Below the pieces are notes generated by a model that was not told the origin of the DNA, did not search any database, and was given only the letters and a program-made list of their open reading frames with translations. This document shows, piece after piece, positions 1-9,408 of a stretch of DNA of 64,000 nucleotides. The stretch is taken from assembly GCA_027972325.1 (NCBI GenBank), contig JAPMOS010000002.1, positions 1,305,981 to 1,369,980 of the forward strand, given 5' to 3'. Source of the DNA: Paratrimastix pyriformis (lineage: Eukaryota > Preaxostyla > Paratrimastigidae). Within the stretch, counting starts at the first letter, position 1, and every line of letters starts with the position of its first letter. A program made the position numbers and the translations under genes.

Positions 1-38
1 CACCAGCCCCAGCAACAAGGAGTTGTCAGCACCCCACC

Positions 39-3000
39 TCAGCACCCCCCCCCCCCCCCCCCGTTTCGCCTTGCCCCACCGGGTGGGAGGGGGCCATGCG
101 GACGGTCGGCAGAGGGGCTGCCCTCGATGGCGCTGACGTCGACCGTGTTGCCCTCGGGGAAGGAGGCCCCCTCCTCGGCGGCGCCACGGGGTTCCCCGCG
201 GCAGCTGGGTGGCGGGTCTGTGGCGGCCGGCTCGAGCAGGTTCAGGCACAGCTCGTCCTCGGGGGCCGGCCCCAGGTCGCCCTCCTCGCCGCCGGGGGGA
301 TGCTCGGGGGCGGTCAGGTAGTACTGCAGCACGTGGTCCTTGATCCGGTCGACGATCTCCTGGCACATGGCCGCACGCAGGTGGAAGGTCTCCACGAAGC
401 TCCGCGCCAGGGCCAGCGGGTCGTCCCCACGCCGCACCGCCAGGGTGCCCATCTGCACGGCCGCCCCCGGCCAGCGGCCCAGCCCCGCACCATCCACCAC
501 GGGGCATCAACCACGGGGCAACATCCACCACGGGGCATCCACCACGGGGCACCATCCACCGCGGGGCACCATCCACCGCGGGGCACCATCCACCGCGGGG
601 CACCATCCACCGCGGGGCACCATCCACCGCGGGGCATCATCCACCACGGGGCACCATCCACCACGGGGCAGGCCGGGGGCCGGGGGCGCAGGGGCTGTGG
701 GGTGGCTGACCTTGCCGTGGCCGAGGTCGATGCGCAGCTGGACGATGGGCTCGCTGCGCTGCTTGCCCGCCCGGACGGCCGTGGCGAAGGTGAAGGGCCG
801 CGGCTGGACCGGCTTGGGCAGCCCACGCTCCCGCAGCACTGCCGCGCCCCCCGTGCGGCCGCCGCCCCAATGCCCACAACCCATCAACCACAACGCCCAC
901 AACCCATCAACCACAACACACCAACCACAACCAGAACCAACACATGGCCCGACGTGGGCGATGGGGGCGATGGGGGCGAAGGGGGCGAAGGGGGCGAAGG
1001 GGGCGATGGGGGCGATGGGGGCGATGAGGGCGATGGGGCGTGAGGGCGCGGCGCTGTGCGGTGCGGACGGCGGTCCCTGTCGGCGCGCGCCTTGGCGGCC
1101 AGCTGGGCGGCGCGGGCGAAGTCGTGTGTGCGGCGCTCGATGAGGCGCCCCAGGGGGCGGATGTGGTCGCGGCTGAGGGCGAAGGCCCGCACGAAGAGCT
1201 CCGCCAGGGCGTAGCTGTTGTCCCCGTCGCAGACCCCCACGTGGCCCACACGGCCGTCGCCCAGGGCGATGTCGATGAAGAGGCGCGGCTCCTGTCCCCC
1301 CCAAGACGCGCCGCCCCGCACCAGCCGGCAAACCAGGCGGATGGTGAGGCCAGGCGCGACCCCCTCCCATCCCCTCCCCCCGGCGGGGCATGGGCCGTAG
1401 GGAGACGCCGTGTCGCACGGGCGGGGCGGCGACCTTCTTGCCGGGGCGGCCGCCATCGGGTGGCCCGCTGCCCTGCTGGGAGGCGGCCGTGGCGGAGCGT
1501 GGCGTGGCGAGAGGCCCCCCGGCCGGGGCTGGGGCAGGGCCGGCGGGAAGCATCACGGTCCGGGTCACCATCCGTGGCGTGGGGCTGCCCCCCGACGGGC
1601 CCACGGGTAGCGGCGGGGCCCCGGGCGGGGCGGGGCTGGCCGAGAGGGACACGGTGCCGGGGCCCCCGCCCGCCGCGAAGGGGCCGTGCCGGGCCGAGGG
1701 CGGGGCGGCGGCCAGGGGGCGGAGGGACTCGGCGATGACCGGGACCAGCCCCCCGTCGGCCCGCTGGCGGAACTCGGTCACCCGCAGCCGGCCCGCCCCC
1801 GGCCCCCCCGACGGGGGCCCCTCGGGGCGCGGGGAAGGCGTCGCCGACCCCTGCGGGGGGAGCAGTGGCTGCTGGGGGGAGGCCGCCCCGGGCAGGGGTG
1901 CCGTCAGCCCCAGGCCCATCCCCATCGCCCCCAGCAGCAGCCCCGTGTAGCCTGCCGAGGGCGTGGCGGGGGCCCCGGCAGGGGCAGGCAGCAGGGCCGC
2001 CGGGGCGGTGGCCATGGGGGCGAAGGAGCCACCCAGGCCGGCAGGCTGCTGGGGGGGCGACAGGGCCCCGAGGCCCCATCCGGCCGGGGCCGGGGCCGCC
2101 GGGGGGCCGCCGGTTGGTGGCGGGGCCGGCGGGGCGCCGGGGGTTCGGTCGGCGGGCCGGCCGAAGGGGGCCGGCGGCAGGGGCTGCCCCACGACCTGGG
2201 CCAGGATGGCCTTGAGCTCCCCGTACCGCTGCGAGAGGGCCCCCAGCCCCAGGGACAAGCCGCCGCCCCCCACCGCAGCCTCGGAGGCCCCGCCGCTCAC
2301 GCCGGTCGCAGCAGGGGAGGAGGCCGGCCCCACGGCCAGCGACCCTCGGGTTGGTCCCGGCCCCGGTGCCAGCCCCTGCCCCTGCGACGCCTGAGTCGGG
2401 GGGGCTGTGGCCGGGGCTGGGGCCGGGCCCAGGGCGAGCGAGGCCGGGGCGGCAGTCGGGGCCCCGGGGGGCGGGCCTGACCGAAGAGGAAGAGGGGCCG
2501 CCGAGGAGGGGGCTGCCTGTCTTGGGGGCCAGCGGCCACCCGGGGCGGCGGGAGGAGGAGGCGAGGGGGCCGGGGCCGGGGCCGGGGCCGGCGCCGAGGA
2601 CGGGGGTGAGCGGGGCGTTGTCAGGGCGAACGGGGGCGGGGCCGACCCGGGTGGGGCCTCTGCCCCGGTGGCCCCGAGGGGGGCAGCCGGCGGGAGCTGC
2701 GAGGGAGGAGGGGCGCCTGGCTGCTGGGGTGCTGCTGGCTCCGGGGAAGGCCTCTCTTCGCTCCCTGGGAAGGCACTCGTCAAGTGCGCAACGCCCTGCC
2801 GCTTGTCGGGCTGCTGCTGCTGGTGGTGGTGGGGGCCCTGCTGGCCCTCCCCCTTCTGGTTCTGGGCGGCATGGGCGGCCGGCTGCAGGCCCAGGTCGGG
2901 CCCCTCGGCGGGCCGGGCCCCCTTGAGGTGGGAGGGCAGCGGGCCCGAGGCGATGTGCCGCTGGGCGAGCTCGGGCCGCCGTTGGAAGGACCGCTCCAGC

Positions 3001-3848
3001 CGCAGGCGCATGATGCGCAGGGTGAGGGCCGTGTTGGCCGCCTCCTGGGCGCTGACCTCCATCATGTACTGCCCAAGCCCCGTCGCACGCCCCTCGGCCT
3101 GCATATGGGCATGCGCGAGGGGGCCGATGAAGTTTGGTGGGGTGCCGGGGCAGTGAGCGTGGGAGCGTGGGAGCGTGGGAGAGTGGGTGGGAGGGTGGGA
3201 TGGGCGGACCTCGTCGATGCGCACGGCCCGTCGGGTAGCCAGGTCGGCCTTGGCCCCCAGGAAAAGAACCAGCATCTCATCGGTCGATGGCCCAGTCCGC
3301 TGCAAGAACGGCCACCATCTACCGGCAGCCCGAGGGTGTCAGACAACAGCAGGCAAAAAGGGAAGGGAAGGGGGCGGCAGACTCCTCGAACGCATGCTCA
3401 AAGGTAGAACGGTCGGTGATATCATACAGGATGAGGGCGCACCGAACGTCCGAATAGAAACTATCCAAGAGAAAAGTGAAGCATAGGAGGGGCAACTGGC
3501 AACCTCTGCGGGAGTTGGCCGAGCATGTCGAACGGCAGATCCCAGAAGCGAAAGAGCAAGTAGTTGGATGCCTTGGATTTGTCTGCCATGGGAACAGTAT
3601 AAATCATCGTCTGGACAGTTTCTGCGAAAGCAATGCCTTTCGGGAGAAAGCGAACAGTCGCAGACTTTCGTACTCTCGTTGGAACTTAAAACCGACAAAG
3701 TCACGGAGGAGAGCTGTCTTCCCTGTCCCTGGATCCCCCAGGACGAGGATTTTTGTCGCCTTCTCCTCCAGTCCCACGAATCGTCTCAAACTAAGTCTAG
3801 ACTTAGTCACTAGATCCGCGGTTCTTGTTACCTCGATTCAAAAGCCAT
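39..3848 (-). CDS. Rab-like small GTPase with long Pro/Ala-rich tail and two C-terminal repeat modules (spliced)
   Basis: The best start is the ATG at 3848 (MAFESR), joined across a 35-nt intron (3831-3797, GTAACA...CTAG) to LSLRRFVGLEEKATKILVLG. The P-loop is GDPGTGKT. Later exons give FRFWDLPFDMLGQL where Rabs have WDTAGQE, then YSDVRCALILYDITDRSTF, then LFLGAKADLATRRAV in place of the NKxD motif, then a helix like Rab alpha5. Only the G1 motif is canonical, so nucleotide binding may be altered. From about 2900 down to 1430 lies several hundred residues of Pro/Ala/Gly-rich sequence. Two related ~58-residue modules follow, around 1300-1130 and 830-310, sharing LGxGxxGxxxVxxGDxxxALAxxFV and a trailing helix. 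I do not recognise the module. The 3' end is uncertain: the last frame closes at 39 inside a poly-C region and the gene may continue off the window. Confidence 0.6.
487..670. repeat. 17-bp minisatellite in an intron
   Basis: About ten degenerate copies of a 17-bp unit, roughly CACCATCCACCGCGGGG with a CACGGGG variant. It sits between the two exons that encode the second C-terminal module of the Rab-like gene and is read as intronic. Confidence 0.85.
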
Positions 3849-3852
3849 CAAA
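3849..3852. promoter_or_regulatory. 4-bp spacer between two divergent start codons
   Basis: The minus-strand ATG of the Rab-like gene (3848-3846) and the plus-strand ATG of the NEDD8-like gene (3853-3855) are separated by four bases. Any shared promoter or 5' UTR must lie inside the opposing gene's coding region or introns. No core promoter motif is evident. Confidence 0.55.
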
Positions 3853-4270
3853 ATGTTGCTGAAAGTTAAGACTCTGACCGGCAGCGAGCTCGAGTTCGAT
3901 ATTCAGTCGACTGACACTGTCTGTGACGACTTCTTCATCGCATAAGCCTCACACATTTTCCATTTAACGGTGTTCTCGACTCAGGTTAACTCCATTAAGG
4001 AGAAGGTCGAAGAGAAGCTTGGCATTGCAACTGCCCAGTCTGTGCACATTTCCCCCCTTTTTTTTTTTTTTCTACTATAATTTTCGTGAATTGTGAATGC
4101 GGCATCCTTCCAGGCAACGGCTCATTTTCGGCGGGCGCCCCCTGTCTGTGCAGTTTTTCTGTTTCCTCGGCTTTTTTCGAACACTTAAAACACTTAGGAG
4201 CGACGAGAAGACTGCCCAAGATTACGGGATCACCGCTGGTGCTGTTATTCACCTTGTCCTTCAGCTGTAA
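3853..4270 (+). CDS. NEDD8/ubiquitin-like protein, four exons, no C-terminal diglycine
   Basis: The four exons join in phase to a 73-residue ubiquitin fold: MLLKVKTLTGSELEFDIQ, then VNSIKEKVEEKLGI, then QQRLIFGGRPLSDEKTAQDY, ending AVIHLVLQL-stop. The pattern is closer to NEDD8/Rub1 (MLIKVKTLTG) than to a random ubiquitin-like domain. Introns are 3919-3983, 4038-4113 and 4144-4197; all three donors read GTCTGTG. NEDD8 normally ends LALRGG, the glycine pair needed for E1 activation and conjugation. Here TAA at 4268-4270 follows LQL directly, and I found no downstream exon that would add Gly-Gly. It may be a non-conjugated ubiquitin-like protein or a truncated NEDD8. Its start is 4 bp from the divergent Rab-like start. 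Confidence 0.8.
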
Positions 4271-4356
4271 AATGTCCCTTTTCTCTTTCGCTTTTGGCTT
4301 TGGGGACGCTGCAATGATCGCCAACATCGCTTCGGAGTTTTACTTGTCGTGGGATT

Positions 4357-5708
4357 TCAAGGGGCCTTCCTCATCTCCTGCTGAGTTGCCCAAGCCGTAC
4401 CCAGGAAGACCTACACAGGAAAGAGCGGTTCTTGGGCACAGCCGGGAGCAAGCAGACAGACCACTGCCATCCCAAAGGCCTGGGTGGGAGTCACCTGGTG
4501 GCCATAAATGAGCAGCGACAGGAGGAGGGTGACGCACTTGCGAAGCGTCGCAATGGCGTTTTTCCACCAGGTGCCGTGCATCCTCTTAAAGCTCAAAAAC
4601 AGGTTCTGGGGCGATTGATGGGCAACGGTGAGCAAGCTGGTTTGGTTCCGCCTGGGAGGCCAGACCTGGCCGAGGACGTTGAGCAAGGCGATCGCGCCGG
4701 CTTTGGCCAGCCAGGGGAGGTGGGATGAGGTGAAGGCCACGATCGGGCCGAGAGCCCCCGTGGCCACCACGTAGGACGTGTTGACCAGGGCGGCCAGGCC
4801 CATCTCGGCGGAGAGGATGAGGTGGTTGGAGCAGCCCTGGGCCTGCGCCTGGTTCTGCAGTTCGTCGACCAAGGCGCTCGCGTTGATGGCGATGAAGAGA
4901 AGCAGCTAAAGGAAGGAGGGCCACCAGGTTGGCAGTACAGGCGCGGCGGAACGGGACGGACCATGCCGATCATGGGGTTTTCGGTGGGGAGGGCTGCGGT
5001 CTGGGACCCTGACGGCTTGAAAAAGACGGCCAAAAGGCCCACACACATGAGCCCCGAGTTGGTCCATTCGCCTCTGGTATACCGTTTCCCGGAAAGGAGG
5101 CTATGGGGCATTGCTGGAGGCACGGTCAGCAATCGGGAGGCGGAGAAAGGCGGCACGCAGACAGAGGAGCAACTTCGTGGACTTGGCCAAGATGAGAATC
5201 GGGTATGGGAGGTAGTGATAGGCATGGTAAGATGTGAGGTGAGAGATGGCAAAAAGAGTGCCCGCGAGAACATGGTTTAACCAGAGTGGAATTTTCCATC
5301 GGATGCATGCTTGGCTCTTCCCGTTTTCTTTGGAGGGTATCGGCGTGGGAGCTGGTGAAAGGTCCAAGCTCACAGCAAGTGGTGGTGCAGCCTTTTTGGT
5401 TGGCATCGGAGAGGAACGGGTTCGTTCCGCAAAATAGTCTGGTGACAGAGGAAATGACAGAGACAGAGACAGACGACGGACATGACACCAAACTCACTAT
5501 AAATGTCGTGAGGTTTTCTAATATTGGCAGAAAGAACTCTACGCCGAAAGTGGAGCTGCACTCACGCATCCTGTTTCAGGAAGACTTGAATATTTGTTGA
5601 CATGGGTGGCAAGATCACTGACGCGGATTCTTGGAGAGCCGAATATAATGAAAAAACTGCGAGAAGGGCACCCGCATGGAGGAGGAAAACAAATCGCTCC
5701 TCTGCCAT
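4357..5708 (-). CDS. SLC35B/UAA-family nucleotide-sugar transporter (multi-pass membrane protein)
   Basis: The ATG at 5708 begins MAEERFVFLLHAGALLAVFS, a first membrane helix ending in a QES motif as in UAA/SLC35B transporters. Later exons give FLPILENLTTFIVSL, then a cytoplasmic linker, then SYHAYHYLPYPILILAKSTK, which matches the family signature Y-x-PxQVLAKSxK. Further helices follow: RYTRGEWTNSGLMCVGLLAV, a DELQNQAQ loop, LLNVLGQ, and ATLRKCVTLLLSLLIYGH (the TTRK-FxT-LS signature). The last exon gives FGMAVVFLGTAW and ends at 4357. Such proteins antiport UDP-sugars or PAPS against nucleotide monophosphate in the ER or Golgi; the substrate cannot be read here. Donors include GTCTGG and GTCTGT. 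The stop lies 86 bp from the convergent NEDD8-like stop. Confidence 0.8.
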
Positions 5709-5916
5709 TGATCGAGGTTACCCAAAGGTTTTATAGATTTTCCCCAAATCAGCCACGTCACCGCCGGCACAGGCTTCACCTCCTCTCGAACTCAAACTGG
5801 CGAAATCACTTCGGAGTTCTCTTTTTCTTGGCATTTTTGTCCTCGTCTTCTCAGTGGGACAGGTCTGTTGGTCGCTTCCTTTTACCAGCGCGCTGTGCCT
5901 TTTTTTTTTGCAGGCC

Positions 5917-8403
5917 ATGGACGTGGGCCTCTTCTATTCTCGAGAGGGCATTTCTTATCCGGTACCTCTCAAACTTCTCAACGTAACGGCACAAATCCGC
6001 GACACGGTCGCGGAAGTTACTCTCGAACAAACCTATCTCAACGACAATGAGGTTCCGATTGAGACAGTGTACAAATTCCCGCTTGACGACGCTGGTGCGA
6101 TCACTGGGCTTGAAGTAACTTTTGGTGACACCACCTTACGAGGCAAATTTGAAGAAAAGCAAAAGGCCCGGCAGACCTACGAAGGTCTTGTCGTCGCATG
6201 ACCCCTGGACCACTTCATTCAGAATGCTCTACAGAGGCCGTTCGGGGGGGGAAGCAAGCTTCCTTGCTCGAAGAACAACGGCCTGACATCTTCACTGCCT
6301 CTATCGGAAACATTCGGCCCGGAGAGAAGAGCGTGGTTACGATCCACTACGTAACCCAACTCAGGTCCGTTGTTGTGATTCCCATTCGTCCCGGTTTTGT
6401 TTTCATCTCGGAGTCGCATGGCTTCCGCAGCTTGGAGCCGCCAGATGTCATCAAGTTCGTCCTGCCCACCACCATCGCCCCCCGATACGTTGGCGCGGGC
6501 CCCGACGATGTCAACCCCACCTACCTGCCCAAAGGGAAGCCATCGCCCTACCGGCTGATCATGCATATTGATGCCGAGATGGTCTCCGCGGTGACAGCCG
6601 TGGAGAGTCCCGACCATCAGCTCAAGACTCAGGTCTCCATCAGATCTATTACCGGGATCATTTTGTTCTCGCAGGTCGATGAGCGCACTGCTCACGTGGA
6701 ACTCCTTGATGGCAGCACCGCGCCCGATCGGGATTTGATTGTCCTCTTCCACGTCTCCGATGCCTGGCAACCCCGGGCCCTCCTCGAGGAAGACCCGGCC
6801 ACAAATACGTCCGCCCTTTCCCCTGCCCTTCCGAGTGGGGGGATTCATTGTCCTCGCGTGTCGGCTGCGTCTTGGTTGGCACCTCGACCGGCGGGTGAAG
6901 TGTCGCCGTCATGCTCGCTGGAGCGCCATACCGGAGTCGCGTCGAGGGGCCCCCTGGCAACGCTCTGCAACCGTGGCTCTTCAGTCTGTAATCTGCTGCC
7001 TTTCTGGCACTGGATGACCACCCGGCCTTTCTAGGGGACGTGGGCCGCCCAATTACCCAACAGGATATCATCTTCGTCGTGGACCGTTCGGTCTGGTCGC
7101 TTGGTCGCCCCCGATCTGTTTCTCATCCGACCTGGGCGCTGGCAGGGCTCCATGGAAGGCCCAAAGATGGAGGCGGCCCGTGATGCTCTCGCGACCTTTG
7201 TCAAGGCACTGGAGGGCCATGTCCGATCTCGGACTCCCGGTTCCGGGCCGGCGATTCGGTTCAACGTGCTCTTCTTCGGTTCGTCGCATGCGTGGCTCTT
7301 CCCGGAGCCCGTCACCCCAACCGCCGAGGCCCGAGACCGAGTGGTGGAGGCCTGCTCGACCATGCATGCCGATATGGGTGGCACTGAGCTCCTCGCGGCT
7401 CTTCGAGATATCTTCCCCATGGCACGAGTCCGTCGGTGGTGTGTGTGTGGGGTGGGGGGGGGGGGGGGTGGGGGTGGGGGGGGGGGGTGGGGGGTGGGGG
7501 GGTGGGGGGAGGGGTGGGTGGGGGTGGGGGTGGGGGTGGGTGGGGGGGGGGTGGGGGGAGGGGGGAGGGGAGGGGGGAGGGGGAGGGGAGGGGAGAGGAT
7601 GCGGGTTACTGCTAATTTGCGACTCCGCCCCCACGAACTGCGGGGCGCACCGGTTCTAGGCGGATCGGCCCTCGTCGCGGATCGACGTCCTCCTGCTGAC
7701 CGACGGCGAGATCGGCGACACCGACGCGGCCCTGAAGGAGGCTCGCGAGGTGCACGCCAGCACAGGTTCGTGCTCATGCACTGCTTTGCGTCTATCGTCC
7801 TCAATCATCGACATCGGTTGATCGCGCGGTTCCTTGGCCAACGGGGGTGTGCTGCCCAGGGATGCGCCTCTTCACTGTGGGCGTGGGCTCGGACGTTTCG
7901 CACCACCTGGTGCGCAGCCTGGCCAATGTCGCCGGTGGTGTTGTCGAGTTCGTGCAGCACGCGTCCGAAGTCTGTCTCGCTTCCACTCGCCCACCGCATG
8001 CGCGACGGCAAGGGTATGCTCGAGTTGGGCAGTCGGAGATCGCGCGGTGAGGTTGCACCAAACTGCGAAATGAGTGCTGTGCACATTCGGCATTTAATCT
8101 GCCTTGGCGCGCGCGGCTTGCCGGTGGCGCAGCGGCGTCTGGAGAACAAGGTCCTGCTGCAGTTGGGCCGGGCGCTGAGCCCTTCGCTCCCCATCGAGGC
8201 GGATTGGGGCACCGAGAAGGCCCCCGGCTGGGCGCTGTTGGGCCAGTACCCAGATCCCATCCCGAGCGCCTTCCTGGACACGGGCTACGTCCTGTACGCC
8301 ATCTTTCGCAAGCCCGCCGAGCCCACCAGCCCCACGTCGATGCCCGCCCTGCGAGCCACTCTCCGCCGCAAGTCGGCCGACACCGAGACGGACCCGGTCC
8401 GCA

Positions 8404-8439
<36 letters not shown>

Positions 8440-9238
8440 TACTTCCCCCTCCCTCGCGACGCCCCGCATCGTTGACACTCCTTTTCTCTCTGGGCCACAC
8501 AGGGGAGCGCGGCCTGGGCGCGAGAGGTCAAGATCCCCTCGGCCCCCCAGCTGCGCTTCCAGGGCCGCGCCTTGCACCAACTGGCGGCCCGTGCCCTGAT
8601 CCGGCAGTGGGAGGAGGACAGCGACGAGCCCCAGCTGCACGCCGAGCAGGTGGTGCGCCTCTCTCTCGAGGCGGGGGTCATGTCCCGCTCCACCAGCCTG
8701 CTCCTCGTCGCCGAGGGCCCCGCGGTGGGTGAGGGCCGCCCCCAGAGGCACGAGGTCCCCTCAAATGTCCCCCGGGATTACGGCGGGGCCCACGGTCCGC
8801 CCCGTTGCCCGCACCTGTGCCATCCTCACGACCTGTTGATCGTTGCGCAATCGGGGCACTGCAGGTCCGGCGCTGATGGCGATGCGCGTCCCCTCGGCCA
8901 TCAACCGCGCTGCGATGGTCTGCACGCGCCGTCTTTTCAGCATGCTGATCGGCCCCAAGAAGGGCGCCGGACCTGTGGCCCCGGCGGGGTTGCAGGCGCA
9001 GCTCGATGCCGCCATGCCCGCGCCCCCTCCCACCATGCCCGGTCCTCCGCAACCCGCCCAGGGGGTCGCAAAGGGCGGTTTGACGCCGCCGAGCCCTCCC
9101 ACCCCCACCCTGAGGGTCGGGCGCCCGTTGAGCCCCCTGGGGCTGGCGGGGCTGGTTCTGGTCTGTCTGGGGGTGGTCTGGCTGCTCGGCCGCCTCTATC
9201 GAGCCCGCACCGCCAAGGGGCGCCACGCCCACTCGTAG
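5917..9238 (+). CDS. VIT domain-von Willebrand A domain protein with C-terminal membrane anchor
   Basis: The N-terminal exon (ATG 5917) is a vault/inter-alpha-trypsin (VIT) domain: PVPLKLLNVTAQIRDTVAEV, ETVYKFPLDDAGAI, and a second half with LLEEQRPDIFTASIGNIRPG and VTIHYVTQL. The vWA domain begins DIIFVVDRS, completed in the next exon by GSM, giving the MIDAS DxSGS motif. It continues FNVLFFGSSHAW, MGGTELL, DVLLLTDGEIGDTDAAL and RLFTVGVGSDVSHHL. The order matches VWA5A and the PARP4 VIT-vWA core. A less conserved helical region follows, and the gene ends with Pro-rich sequence plus a hydrophobic helix, LSPLGLAGLVLVCLGVVWLL, and a basic tail. A C-terminal anchor is unusual for this family. 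Introns contain a G-rich tract (7450-7600) and a C31-type homopolymer near 8410. Confidence 0.85.
7440..7600. repeat. G/T low-complexity tract in an intron
   Basis: A ~150-bp tract of G runs broken by single T or A residues separates the exon encoding LLAALRDIFPMA from the exon encoding RIDVLLLTDGEIGD in the VIT-vWA gene. Confidence 0.8.
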
Positions 9239-9408
9239 CGGTTGCCCTCGGTGCGCTGCCCTCGGTGCATCGCCCCATCTTGTAAAATAACTTGAAACGT
9301 ACCACACAAAATCGCCGTTTGTCCTCATCATGCGCCTCCTGGTGGGCGAGGAGCGCCTGGGGGGATCCGCACTGCCTTCATCATCCCATGCCAGCCAGCG
9401 GGGCTGCC

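Noticed and set aside
96-1043. Long plus-strand open frames across 96-2480
   Set aside because: They mirror the GC-rich minus-strand gene and show only low-complexity Gly/Arg/Pro sequence with no conserved motif.
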